DNA from: Lentilactobacillus kisonensis DSM 19906 = JCM 15041
GTDB taxonomy: Bacteria > Bacillota > Bacilli > Lactobacillales > Lactobacillaceae
Assembly (NCBI RefSeq): GCF_001434135.1
Contig: NZ_AZEB01000002.1
Location: 1 to 64,000, forward strand
Direction of reading: 5' to 3'
Length of the DNA stretch: 64,000 nucleotides
Positions 33,914 to 43,562 of the stretch are shown here, one piece after another. A model generated the notes under the pieces. That model made no database searches. It was not told the DNA's origin and saw nothing but the letters and a program-made list of their open reading frames with translations. The translations under genes and the position numbers were made by a program. Each line of letters starts with the position of its first letter. Within the stretch, counting starts at the first letter, position 1.

Positions 33914-35536
33914 ATGAAAGCAAGAGCAATTTTAAACAATCCGTTTTTAAACAAAGGAACTGGATTTACGAAAGCAGAACGCAGTGAACTTGGGTTAAAT
34001 GGGTTAATTCCACCCGTTGTCCAGAGTATTGATGAGCAGGCCGATGAAGTATACGGTCAATATCAAAGTAAGCAGAGCGATTTAGAGAAGCGGTTCTTCT
34101 TAATGCAGATTTTTAACACCAATAGAACGTTATTCTTTCACTTATTTAGCCAACACGTGGCCGAATTTATGCCAATCGTTTACGATCCGACAATTGCCGA
34201 TACCATTGAAAACTATAGCCGATACTTTGTGGATCCCCAGGATGCGGTCTTTCTCTCAATTGATGATCCTGAGAACATTCGAGAGGCGCTGGTCAATGGT
34301 GCGGACGGCCGCGACATTCGCCTCATCGTTGTTAGCGATTCTGAAGGGATTTTAGGCATTGGTGATTGGGGCGTCCAGGGGGTTGATATTTCTGTTGGTA
34401 AGCTGATGGTGTATACGGCTGCTGCTGGCATTGACCCAAGTCAGGTTCTGCCAGTTGTGATTGATGATGGCACCAACCGGCAAAGCCTGCTTGACGATCC
34501 ACTATATTTAGGAAATCGTCATAGCCGTGTTCGGGGACAAAAATATGATGATTTTATCGACCAATTTGTCAATGAAGCTGAATCACTCTTTCCAAACCTT
34601 TACTTACATTGGGAAGACTTCGGCCGAACCAATGCGGCAAAGATTTTGGATAAATATAAGGACAAAATTACAACCTTCAACGATGATATCCAGGGGACTG
34701 GCATTATCGTTTTAGCTGGCATTCTTGGTGCCCTACAAATTTCCGGGCAACGATTAACAGACCAAAAGTATCTTTCGTTTGGTTCCGGAACTGCCGGTGC
34801 AGGGATTGTGAAACGTATTTATGACGAGATGCGACTACAGGGCCTGTCCGAAGAAGAAGCTAAATCGCACTTCTATTTGGTTGATAAGCAAGGGCTTTTA
34901 TTCGAAGATACGCCAGATTTGACGCAAGAACAGAAGCCATTTGCCAGAAAGCGGTCGGAATTTGAAAACGCTGATGAGCTTACAAACTTGGCGGCAGCCG
35001 TTAAAGCGGTTCATCCAACAATTATGGTGGGAACATCAACGGTTTCGGGTGCCTTCACGAAAGAAATCGTTCAAGAGATGGCGGCTCATACCGACCGACC
35101 AATTATTTTCCCGATTTCAAATCCAACCAAGCTGTTGGAAGCCAATGCTAAAGACCTGATTAATTGGACAGACGGTAAGGCCCTCGTTGCGACGGGCGTT
35201 CCTAGCAAGCCAGTCGACTACAAAGGGGTTTTCTACCAAATTGGCCAAGCAAATAACGCACTTGTTTACCCAGGATTGGCACTTGGAACGATTGCGGTGA
35301 ATGCAAAGTTGCTATCAGATGAGATGATCAGTGCGGCTGCACATTCCCTTGGTGGCATTGTGGATACAACCAAGCCCGGCGCAGCAGTTCTCCCACCAGT
35401 GGATCTGTTAAACCAATTCTCAACAACGGTCGCAAGTGCAGTTGCACATCAAGCGGTTAAAGGACACTTATCAACCGTTGCCAACGAGGATGTCGATAAG
35501 GAAATCGAGCAGACAAAATGGACCGCGCAATATTAA
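33914..35536 (+). CDS. Malolactic enzyme (NAD- and Mn-dependent)
   Basis: A 540-residue protein converting L-malate to L-lactate and CO2. Typical features of malic/malolactic enzymes: N-terminal [22 protein letters not shown] (metal and substrate Asp residues), the NAD site GSGTAGAGI near residue 290, and [12 protein letters not shown]. Length matches the MleA/MleS family. Cytoplasmic. It is followed 27 bases later by the malate permease, and the pair drive proton-motive-force generation from malate under MleR control. Confidence 0.93.
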   Translation: MKARAILNNPFLNKGTGFTKAERSELGLNGLIPPVVQSIDEQADEVYGQYQSKQSDLEKRFFLMQIFNTNRTLFFHLFSQHVAEFMPIVYDPTIADTIENYSRYFVDPQDAVFLSIDDPENIREALVNGADGRDIRLIVVSDSEGILGIGDWGVQGVDISVGKLMVYTAAAGIDPSQVLPVVIDDGTNRQSLLDDPLYLGNRHSRVRGQKYDDFIDQFVNEAESLFPNLYLHWEDFGRTNAAKILDKYKDKITTFNDDIQGTGIIVLAGILGALQISGQRLTDQKYLSFGSGTAGAGIVKRIYDEMRLQGLSEEEAKSHFYLVDKQGLLFEDTPDLTQEQKPFARKRSEFENADELTNLAAAVKAVHPTIMVGTSTVSGAFTKEIVQEMAAHTDRPIIFPISNPTKLLEANAKDLINWTDGKALVATGVPSKPVDYKGVFYQIGQANNALVYPGLALGTIAVNAKLLSDEMISAAAHSLGGIVDTTKPGAAVLPPVDLLNQFSTTVASAVAHQAVKGHLSTVANEDVDKEIEQTKWTAQY

Positions 35537-35563
35537 AAGCAAGGATTTAAGGAAGGGGTCATC

Positions 35564-36523
35564 ATGGACGCACTATTAACTTCTATTTCAAGTGTGGTTG
35601 AAATCATATTGGTTATCGCTCTTGGATATGGATTACGGAGAATGAAAAAGTTTGACGACAATTTTAAGGGGAGTATTTCCTTCTTGATTATGAACGTTGC
35701 ACTGCCGCTTTCAATTTTTGTGTCAGTGTTAGATAATTTAACCAAAAAAAAGTTGATAGGCCTCTCTGGCGGGCTGATCTACGTTTTTATCAGCTTTGCT
35801 CTCGGTTATTTGATTGCCTGGCTACTGATGAAAATTTTGCGAGTTCGTAAGGGACGCCGAGGAACGTTTATCAATATGATTGTTAACGCAAATACAATTT
35901 TTGTTGGGCTGCCACTAAATCTGGCGTTGTTCGGTCAGGTGAGCTTACCATATTTCTTGATTTACTATGTGGCAAACACGATTTCCACATGGGCGATTGG
36001 GGTGTTCTTTATCTCAAACGATGATCCAACCGCTACTGCCGTTAAGAAAGAATTTAACTGGCGGAAACTGTTGCCAGCGCCACTAATTGGTTTTATTGTT
36101 TCATTGATTTGGATGCTGATTGGGTTACCACTTCCTAAGCTAGTGGATTCAACCTTCTCAATGGTTGGAAATCTGGTAACGCCACTTTCACTCATTTACA
36201 TTGGGATCGTGTTAGCGGATGCTGGCCTGAGTTCAATTCACTTCGATCGGGATACGATTATGGCACTCATTGGGCGATTTATTATTGCACCAGCAGTCAT
36301 GATTGGAATTGTCGTACTTTTCCGTTCGGGTGGTCATCCGATTGCGCCACTGGAGTCGAGCAGTCTAATTATTCAATCGGCAACCCCGGGATTAGCAGTG
36401 TTACCGATTCTGGTCAGTCAATCTCATGGTGACGTAGAATATGCAACAAACGTTGTCACAACTAGTACCGTACTCTTTGTGATTGTTATTCCGATTTTGA
36501 TGGAAATTGTTCGATTCATTTAA
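35564..36523 (+). CDS. Malate permease (auxin efflux carrier family), MleP-like
   Basis: A 319-residue inner-membrane carrier with about ten hydrophobic segments and the AEC-family features (NVALPLSIFVSVLDN, VNANTIFVGLPLNLALFG). AAGGGGTCATC precedes the ATG. Position directly after the malolactic enzyme gene indicates malate uptake and L-lactate exchange. Followed by a strong hairpin at 36668. Confidence 0.88.
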   Translation: MDALLTSISSVVEIILVIALGYGLRRMKKFDDNFKGSISFLIMNVALPLSIFVSVLDNLTKKKLIGLSGGLIYVFISFALGYLIAWLLMKILRVRKGRRGTFINMIVNANTIFVGLPLNLALFGQVSLPYFLIYYVANTISTWAIGVFFISNDDPTATAVKKEFNWRKLLPAPLIGFIVSLIWMLIGLPLPKLVDSTFSMVGNLVTPLSLIYIGIVLADAGLSSIHFDRDTIMALIGRFIIAPAVMIGIVVLFRSGGHPIAPLESSSLIIQSATPGLAVLPILVSQSHGDVEYATNVVTTSTVLFVIVIPILMEIVRFI

Positions 36524-36667
36524 AGCTTTAACAAACCAAATTGGAATAGGCACGTCAATCCAATCATTTACCGTACTGTATCAACCTTTTAGAAGCAGTC
36601 GCAAGATCTAAATAATGAACGCTACTAATGATTCAACTTGTTAAAAGCTGATTTAGAACGTTAACAT

Positions 36668-36705
36668 GCAAGGCGCCTTCTCGGAATTTCGGGAAGGCGC
36701 CTTGC
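36668..36705 (+). terminator. Hairpin downstream of mleP
   Basis: GCAAGGCGCCTTC pairs perfectly with GAAGGCGCCTTGC across 12 bases. No T-run follows, so termination is likely but not certain. The rest of 36524-36985 shows no gene. Confidence 0.6.
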
Positions 36706-36984
36706 TTGGATAAATTTATTGATTACTTGAACTTACTTGGTAAGTAATGTGATTTGGTTGGGTCAGGATTCACTGGTATTGTGTTCGAAAGTTTGCTACT
36801 ACGAATTGGGAGATGATTAGTAAATTTAAAATAATTGTTCACTCTTTTGAAAAACAGCCACCTACGTAACTATTTTCACAAGCGGATTCTCACTAGGCTA
36901 TGAGTATCCAGTGGTAACATTTATATAGAGGCGGTTATGCTAAACATGTCGGTTATAGATCACATGTAAGCGATTACAATAAAA

Positions 36985-37176
36985 GCTTAAGCCAGGCGAT
37001 CACTGATGGCAGAAATGCATGCTTTGATCCCTAACCGCTTGGATCCGCTCACTTTTTAGGACAGCTCCTCCAAGCAGGAATCTACGCGTAAGCACCTCTA
37101 CCAAAAATTCCAAAACCGGGAATTTCTGGTAGAGGCGACATCCGCTTTGATCCCTAACCGCTTGGATCCGCTCACT
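36985..37176 (+). repeat. Truncated and complete hairpin elements upstream of the LRR gene
   Basis: A 3' half copy (about 36985-37053) precedes a full-length copy (37056-37176; arms CCTCTACC/GGTAGAGG, AATTCC/GGAATT). The full copy has lost the right CTTAC arm (GCGACATCCGC instead). It ends CGCTCACTTTTTTAAGAGGGGG, the SD of the next gene. Confidence 0.75.
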
Positions 37177-37198
37177 TTTTTAAGAGGGGGACTATGAA

Positions 37199-39340
37199 AT
37201 GAAATTTGGTCAGAAATTCATGACGATTATAGCAATTTCAGGCATGACGGTCCTTTTTGGTGTCGGAGCAACTATTATTACATCAACTCCAACTGTGACC
37301 ATTGCTCAAGCTGATTCAATCACTGATCAGCAGGCCATTAACGATATCATGCCCAATCAGAAACTGCAGCAATTAGTTCTACTAAACCTGAAGCATGAAG
37401 GGATTGTTCCAGACTCTTTTCAGCTAGGTGATTTTACCCTTGAAAGTTTCAAGGCCGATTTGGCTGAGCTGAAGGACCTCGAGTGGCCGGCAGCTGGCAC
37501 AACCGCAGAAAACAACGCCACCGAACCGGTTGATGGCGGCAATGGGGCATTGGGACCGGTTAATCCTGGTAATTATTCGTTGAAGGGAATTGAATATGCC
37601 ACTAATTTGACTAAACTAAGTATCAGTGTGAACTATAGTTACGGTCATCACTTTTATAACAATGATATTACTGACATTTCACCCCTCAAAGGGCTGACAA
37701 AGCTAACCTATATTGACCTGGGTGGTAACCGGATTTCGGATATCTCGCCGATTGCGGCGTTGCCAAATGTTAAAACCTTATATATCAATGATAATTGCAT
37801 TACAAATTTAAACGTTTTGAATGCCAAACAGTATACCGATGGATTCAATTATTTAAATCAAATAGTGGTTTTACCAGCCAAAGATTTGCCGAGCAATTCG
37901 TACACTTGGAAGGCACCATTCAAAGAGGCCCTGCCTCAAAATGCCGAAACAACTGACATCAAGCCGTTTCAACCATACGATCCAAAGTGGATTGCCACGG
38001 GAACAACTGCTAGTGGTTTTCCGCTAGAAACAACTTCACCGTATCAACATGTTCAGGTGTTTCGGAATGGCATCTATGGTAAGAACGTTGCTCCGGGCAA
38101 GGCAGCTGTGAATGGCGATGACATTGACTATAGTGGCCTGGCTCCCCAAATTCAGCCCAGCATGGATAATACCGATCCTTGGGGGTCAAGCGCCACGGTG
38201 GTTCACAATCCATACACTTATTACATGATTGCCCAATACCGTTATTTCCCGGGCAATAATGTGAACTATCCGTTCCCGGTATTAACGTATTTTCTTCCTT
38301 ATACGATCACGCCACCGGTTGCCAAATCAGTAACCGTGACGTATGTAGATGAGCAGGGAAATCAAATTCATACCCCGCAAACCATCACTGGTTCAATTGG
38401 TCAACCCTTTGATCTGTCAGCAAGCCAGTACAAGCTGCCGATTGCCGGTTATACATTCAAAAATTATGAACCTGGACAAACCGGTACAATTAGTGATCAA
38501 TCCCAGACATTCAAGCTGGTTTACAGCAAGAATGTGATTCCAGACAATCCAACGGGGACGATCACACCTGGTGAATCCGTTGAAACGACACAGCCAAATC
38601 AAACGCAGGGGCCGACCCAATCCCAGCCAACTGAGACCACCACTCAAGAAGCTACGGTAACGCCGACGGCAGTTTATGCGTTGAAGAAGATCTACCTGTA
38701 CAAAAATGTCAACTTTAAGAAGGCTGAACGAAAAGCCAGCTACGTCAAGAAGCCCAGGATTTTTCGCCCCATGTTTGTAATTGATGGGGTTCGGTACTCA
38801 AAGGCTGGGCGGCTGCGTTATTGGGTTCGTGACGTGAATCATGATAGTAAAAATGCGGGCAAAACTGGCTATATTACTGCCAATGCTAAATACGTGCGTT
38901 CGGTTTACTACCAAGCTAATCACTCACATTTAACCGTAGTTAATCCCAAGGGCGTGAATGCCTACAAGAACCGAAATTTGACTAAAAAGGTCAAGCGGTA
39001 TAAGCAAGGTCAAGTTCTCAAGATGACTGGATTTGTTGATCATCGTTTAACCACGCGTTATCAGCTGGCTGACGGCAACTATATTACTGGTAATCGTAAG
39101 TTAGTTCAAATGGGTCAGCTAAAAATGCCAAAACGAGTTGTTGTGAAACAGGCCATCAACAGGTATCAGGATGCTAACTTGACTAAGCGAAACGGGTCAT
39201 GCAAGAAGGGAACTTCTTTAAAGGTCAATGGCTATACCTATAGTCACGAAGCGTCGTTTACCCAGGCGGGAACAAAGCGACTGTTGGTAAAGGGCGGCTA
39301 TATTACGGCTAATACCCAGTTTGTGAGGATTATTAAATGA
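37199..39340 (+). CDS. Secreted LRR / MucBP / DUF5776-type surface protein
   Basis: A 713-residue secreted protein. Signal peptide at residues 1-38 (cleavage near AQA-DS). Leucine-rich repeats at roughly 140-205, with ITDISPLKGLTKLTYIDLGGN then RISDISPIAALPNV; a MucBP-like domain (KSVTVTYVDEQGNQ) near 375-445; a Thr/Gln-rich linker at 455-490. Then come three basic SLAP/DUF5776-like repeats with YxxN-like starts (YLYKNVNFK, NAYKNRNLT, NRYQDANLT) for wall attachment without LPXTG. GAGGGGG precedes the ATG. Likely an adhesion protein. Confidence 0.85.
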   Translation: MKFGQKFMTIIAISGMTVLFGVGATIITSTPTVTIAQADSITDQQAINDIMPNQKLQQLVLLNLKHEGIVPDSFQLGDFTLESFKADLAELKDLEWPAAGTTAENNATEPVDGGNGALGPVNPGNYSLKGIEYATNLTKLSISVNYSYGHHFYNNDITDISPLKGLTKLTYIDLGGNRISDISPIAALPNVKTLYINDNCITNLNVLNAKQYTDGFNYLNQIVVLPAKDLPSNSYTWKAPFKEALPQNAETTDIKPFQPYDPKWIATGTTASGFPLETTSPYQHVQVFRNGIYGKNVAPGKAAVNGDDIDYSGLAPQIQPSMDNTDPWGSSATVVHNPYTYYMIAQYRYFPGNNVNYPFPVLTYFLPYTITPPVAKSVTVTYVDEQGNQIHTPQTITGSIGQPFDLSASQYKLPIAGYTFKNYEPGQTGTISDQSQTFKLVYSKNVIPDNPTGTITPGESVETTQPNQTQGPTQSQPTETTTQEATVTPTAVYALKKIYLYKNVNFKKAERKASYVKKPRIFRPMFVIDGVRYSKAGRLRYWVRDVNHDSKNAGKTGYITANAKYVRSVYYQANHSHLTVVNPKGVNAYKNRNLTKKVKRYKQGQVLKMTGFVDHRLTTRYQLADGNYITGNRKLVQMGQLKMPKRVVVKQAINRYQDANLTKRNGSCKKGTSLKVNGYTYSHEASFTQAGTKRLLVKGGYITANTQFVRIIK

Positions 39341-39472
39341 GTGCGAACTGATTAGTTAACCCCAAGAATTATCTGGAATGAGTTCAAAAAAGGATGATGC
39401 TTGCTTAACTCAATCTAGATTCAAAAGACACTGCATTTACCGACACAAATTTTACGACTTTGGAGGCATGCC

Positions 39473-40084
39473 ATGAACGAGACGGAACGGATGCTAGCCG
39501 GAAAGCTCACCAACCCACGTGATTCAAAATTATTGACTCGTCAACGGTTGGCCCACCGGTTATGTAAACGATACAATGATACATTTGATGATGAAGATGA
39601 TAAGCGGCATGATTTGTTGAAACGGTTATTGCCGCATACTAGCGGTCGGATTTACTTTCAGGGCCCCATTTTCTTTGATTATGGTGATCATACGACTATC
39701 GGGGAACGATTTTACGGTAACACTAACATTACGATTCTAGATAGCGGGCCAGTCACGATCGGCCATGATGTATTGTTTGGACCTAACGTGACGCTTGTCA
39801 CCCCAATGCATCCATTGCGATACCAAGACCGCAACTTTATGCCCGACCCATCACTCCCCGGCAAAGAATATGCCAAACCAATTACGATTGAAAGCAACTG
39901 CTGGTTGGCCAGTAACGTCACGGTGATCGGTGGTGTGACGATCGGCAATGGCTCGGTTATTGGCGCTGGCAGTGTTGTGACCAGAGATATTCCGGCCAAT
40001 TCACTGGCAGTGGGTAATCCTTGCAAGGTGATCCGCATGATTACAGTTGGGGACAATATTCGGTTAAAAAAAGAGTTGTTTTGA
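39473..40084 (+). CDS. Maltose/galactoside O-acetyltransferase-type hexapeptide enzyme
   Basis: A 203-residue left-handed beta-helix acyltransferase. The C-terminal half has hexapeptide repeats (ITILDSGPVTIGHDVLFG and IGGVTIGNGSVIGAGSVVT), and the catalytic His lies in TPMHPL. The N-terminal Mac domain (MNETERMLAGK) is that of LacA/Maa enzymes, which use acetyl-CoA to acetylate sugars. TTGGAGGC is the SD. Monocistronic; terminator at 40170. Confidence 0.9.
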   Translation: MNETERMLAGKLTNPRDSKLLTRQRLAHRLCKRYNDTFDDEDDKRHDLLKRLLPHTSGRIYFQGPIFFDYGDHTTIGERFYGNTNITILDSGPVTIGHDVLFGPNVTLVTPMHPLRYQDRNFMPDPSLPGKEYAKPITIESNCWLASNVTVIGGVTIGNGSVIGAGSVVTRDIPANSLAVGNPCKVIRMITVGDNIRLKKELF

Positions 40085-40169
40085 TTTCCCGAATTTAATA
40101 AAACTTTACTGTTGTGTAAGCAGGGTAGTATCTTTGATATTGAGGATTTCTTTAAAATTGTATCATTTT

Positions 40170-40213
40170 AAAAAGCGCCACCATTCTAAAACCGAGGATG
40201 ATGGCGTTTTTTT
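40170..40213 (+). terminator. Terminator of the acetyltransferase gene
   Basis: AAAAAGCGCCA..CAT pairs with ATGATGGCGTTTTTTT; T-run present. The remaining bases to 40448 show no gene. Confidence 0.7.
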
Positions 40214-40448
40214 GGTTGAATTCTGGAGTATACCTCATTATCGCAGTCTCTTTTTTTGAACCCTAAAAGTAAAATAGTTATTTTCTTGGTCTTGTTATGT
40301 GTTTTAGTAACCTTCACATCACTAAATCTAAAAATAGAGATGTCCTAATTCTGAGAAATTCTCAAACAATGCTTATACTTTGCCACCAGATATAGCTAAT
40401 TTAATCCTTTATCATGTGGTTATCCGAATAAGCGAGGAGGGAATTTTA

Positions 40449-41105
40449 ATGATAACTGCTTTACTTGCATCCGGTCTCCATATTCAAAGCTTGTTACCAG
40501 AGCTAATGGAAACTTATGGTTCATTAATATATGTTGGCTTGTTTGGCGTCATCTTTTCAGAAACGGGGCTTGTCTTTTGCCCCTTTTTACCAGGAGATTC
40601 TATTTTATTTCTTTGCGGGTCACTATCAGTGCTTGCGGGTTCGCTAAGAATTGAAATCCTAATGCCGCTATTTGTATTAGCAGCGATTTCCGGGGACTTT
40701 GTTAATTTTAAAATAGGGTCAAGGATCGCTCATCACCTAAAACGAAAAACGAAATTCACAAGGTTAATTAAAAAGCTGCCGTTAGCTAAATCTCATCAAT
40801 TTTTTGCCCACCATGGCAATTTAGCGGTGTCGATCGGTAGGTTTGTACCAGTTATTCGTACAATGATTCCGTTCACCGCTGGGCTAAGTAAAATGCCTAC
40901 GAAAACATTTTTAGTTTACAACGTTGTTGGTGGACTGGTTTGGGTACTGGGGGTCACTTTAGCAGGTTACTTTTTTGGAACGGTTCCCTTTATTAAGGCC
41001 CATTTTGAACTCATCTTTATTGGAATCGCAGTGGCTTCTGTCTTGCCAATAGTATTGATGGCATTAAAGAAAAGATATTTTGGGAATAATAAGCAATTAA
41101 TGTAA
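40449..41105 (+). CDS. DedA-family membrane protein
   Basis: A 218-residue inner-membrane protein with the DedA/SNARE-associated signature: N-terminal GxxxPxxPGxxxL-like FCPFLPGDSILFLCG and the FxxxGxxAVxxGRFxPxxRTxxPxxAG box (NLAVSIGRFVPVIRTMIPFTAG in two parts). The family acts in membrane lipid and undecaprenyl-phosphate turnover. The start at 40449 follows CGAGGAGGG; the ORF upstream of it is not preceded by an SD. Confidence 0.9.
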   Translation: MITALLASGLHIQSLLPELMETYGSLIYVGLFGVIFSETGLVFCPFLPGDSILFLCGSLSVLAGSLRIEILMPLFVLAAISGDFVNFKIGSRIAHHLKRKTKFTRLIKKLPLAKSHQFFAHHGNLAVSIGRFVPVIRTMIPFTAGLSKMPTKTFLVYNVVGGLVWVLGVTLAGYFFGTVPFIKAHFELIFIGIAVASVLPIVLMALKKRYFGNNKQLM

Positions 41106-41168
41106 CTTGTTCATGTTGTTGGGCGCTCGTAAGTCATTAAGATAGGAAAATGGGAGAGATATACAATA

Positions 41169-42197
41169 ATGAGGGTTATCTGGCAGAGCAATTCAAGCTT
41201 GATTCATGATTCCCAACGGGTGGCGTGGGTTGATATTACGAAGGCTTACGGAATTATCGCAGTTGTTCTCGGGCATATGGTCACGACAGGCCTATTAAAA
41301 TAATCAATATACTGGTGGCACATGCCACTTTTCTTTATTGTAGGCGGCTTTTTCTTGCAACCAGTGTCGCTCATAGGTTTTGAAAAATATTTCCGCAAAC
41401 GAATCTTCCCACAATTGAAGATTTATTTTCTCAGTGGAATTGCGTTGGTGTTTGCCTACGCGTTTATTCATAAGAAGCCATTGGCATTTACGCTTGATCA
41501 TTTGTTTCGCGTATTAATTGGTGGTCGAACGTTAAACTTATATACGTCTACTTTCTGGTTTATCGAAGTTTATCTCATTACGTCAGTTGTGGTAACGTTG
41601 ATTATTTCAGTCATAAAATCTAAATTATTTCAATTAACTATTGGAATAGTGGGCCTTTATCTAAGCACGTGGTACACAATTGTTGGGGTGTCAATTGAAG
41701 GGTTTAAGACGCTTCCTTGGGATCTAGATATCACATTAATGACAATTTTTTATATGCTCTGCGGCTATTTAGGGTTTCAATTTATTCAGAGATCAGTTAA
41801 GAATGGTTGGCTAGAGGTGGGGATGATTGGATTAGCAGTTGGTGTCCTGGCTGGGCATTATTTTAATTTGTTCAATTTTAGATTATCGATGAAATCTCAT
41901 GAAATTATTAGTAGTCTTCCTAAAGTAATATTACTGCTTACAATTCCACTACTTTTTAGCTTTGTGGTATTTATTGCTGCATCGTGGACTGCTAAAATAC
42001 CACTGGGGAATTTTTTTGGAATTATCGGGAGACATACGTTGATCATTATGTATGCCCACAAATTTATTCTAGATATTTGTAAAATAAGTGGACTGAATTG
42101 GATGCCGCAATTGGTATTAGCTGTTATGGTTCCGGTGCTGATTTCGATGATGTATCAGTATTTGCGCGATTATCTGCCAGTTACGTGGACTACTTAA
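41169..42197 (+). pseudogene. Membrane acyltransferase (Acyltransferase 3-like) with internal stop
   Basis: The frame from ATG 41169 reads VAWVDITKAYGIIAVVLGHM, then TTGLLK, a TAA at 41301-41303, and continues in the same frame with WWHMPLFFIVGGFF and ten or so membrane segments to 42197. D-x-x-K-x-x-G-I...GH and HMPLFFI-G are the conserved start of acyltransferase-3 O-acetylases. Only one codon separates the halves, so a single base change or indel-free mutation disabled an otherwise intact gene, unless the TAA is a sequencing error. Confidence 0.8.
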
Positions 42198-42252
42198 CTC
42201 GTTGGCAAATCTATCTGACACTTGTAAACTAGACAGCAAAGGAGTGGTAAAC

Positions 42253-43236
42253 ATGTGCACAAGTGTCACGTTTCTATCAAAAACGGGTGATAACTTTTTA
42301 GCTCGGACAATGGATTTTGGGTTTGAATTGAAAGGCCGGCCGGTTGTGATGCCTCGGGATCAGACGTTACCGAGTGATGTTTTGGATTCGAAGTACCATC
42401 TTAAATATGGATTTGTTGGTGCTGGCAGGAATTTAGGTCATTACATATTAGTTGATGGTGTCAATGAAAAGGGGGTAAGTGCTGCTGCCCTTTACTTTAG
42501 CGGTGAAGCTAAGTTTGCCGACCAGCCCAAAGCTGGCAAGATCAACATTGCCCCGCACGAAGTTCTTAACTTGATTTTGGGGAATGCATCTAGTTGCCAG
42601 GAGTTAGGAACTTTGTTGAAGCAATTAAACATTGTTAACGCCCCAATTCAACTTATGGGTAAGAGCGTGCCATTGCATTGGATCGTAACGGATCGAACAG
42701 GTGAAAGCGATGTTTTGGAAGTCACTGAAAGCGGCATTCATTACATGAAAAATCCGGTTGGCGTGATGACTAATAGCCCAGATTTCAACTGGCACTTAAA
42801 AAATTTGAGTAATTATACGGAGCTTAAGCCAACACCACACCCAGCTAGAAATTATGACGGTTATCAAGTATCGTCGTTTGGCCCCGGCAGTGGTGCGTTG
42901 GGGATGCCGGGTGACTATACCTCGGTTTCCCGATTTATCCGAACGGTTTACATGCGCGAGTATACGGATCAAATGACAACCGACCAAACCGTCACTGAAT
43001 TGAGTCACGTTTTAAATGCGGTGGAGATTCCAAAAGGAGTCAAAATTAAGCAAGACGGCACCGAAGATTATACGCAATATCGGGGCTATATGGACACCCA
43101 AAACTTAACGTATTACATGCAGCCATACACTGATCAGACGATGTATCAGGTAACACTCACTGAAGAATTAATGAGTAAACCAGTCCCGACAGAATTTCCA
43201 CTTGCGGATCAGCAGCAGTTTCAAAAGCTGAACTAG
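42253..43236 (+). CDS. Choloylglycine hydrolase-family (Ntn) amidase, second copy
   Basis: A 327-residue Ntn hydrolase starting MCTSVTF, exposing nucleophile Cys2. Other features: ARTMDF (Arg and Asp), DGVNEKGVSAA, GVMTNSPDF, and SVSRFIRT with the conserved active-site Arg. The start at 42253 is set by GGAGTGGTAA and by the requirement for Met-Cys. Closer in length and motifs to bile salt hydrolase/penicillin V acylase than the homologue at 8558-9496. No signal peptide. Followed by a strong terminator at 43275. Confidence 0.88.
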   Translation: MCTSVTFLSKTGDNFLARTMDFGFELKGRPVVMPRDQTLPSDVLDSKYHLKYGFVGAGRNLGHYILVDGVNEKGVSAAALYFSGEAKFADQPKAGKINIAPHEVLNLILGNASSCQELGTLLKQLNIVNAPIQLMGKSVPLHWIVTDRTGESDVLEVTESGIHYMKNPVGVMTNSPDFNWHLKNLSNYTELKPTPHPARNYDGYQVSSFGPGSGALGMPGDYTSVSRFIRTVYMREYTDQMTTDQTVTELSHVLNAVEIPKGVKIKQDGTEDYTQYRGYMDTQNLTYYMQPYTDQTMYQVTLTEELMSKPVPTEFPLADQQQFQKLN

Positions 43237-43274
43237 TATTGTAAATTGGTGATGGACTAACGGTTTAGTAACTT

Positions 43275-43372
43275 AAAAAGTCGGCTTTTTGAGTATTGAA
43301 CTGAACCCCTTGAATTGGAGAAATTCAATTTAAGGGGTTCAGCTCATATCGTTCAAAAAGCTGACTTTTTTG
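43275..43372 (+). terminator. Long double-stem terminator after the choloylglycine hydrolase gene
   Basis: Outer arms AAAAAGTCGGCTTTTTGA and TCAAAAAGCTGACTTTTTT enclose an inner stem GAACCCCTTGAATT/AATTCAATTTAAGGGGTTC. Confidence 0.8.
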
Positions 43373-43562
43373 TTTGACCATTGATCGAGGCTACTTGTGA
43401 TTACGACGAATAATCTTTATGATACTATATGAAAGTAAGATTCTTGAATTGAGTATTTTTAATAATCAATCCACAAACTGGATATCGAATTATTTAATGA
43501 ATTTGAAAGGCTTTGACGTATTTAGTCTATATAAGCAGGTAACTGGAAAGGCAGATTAACGA

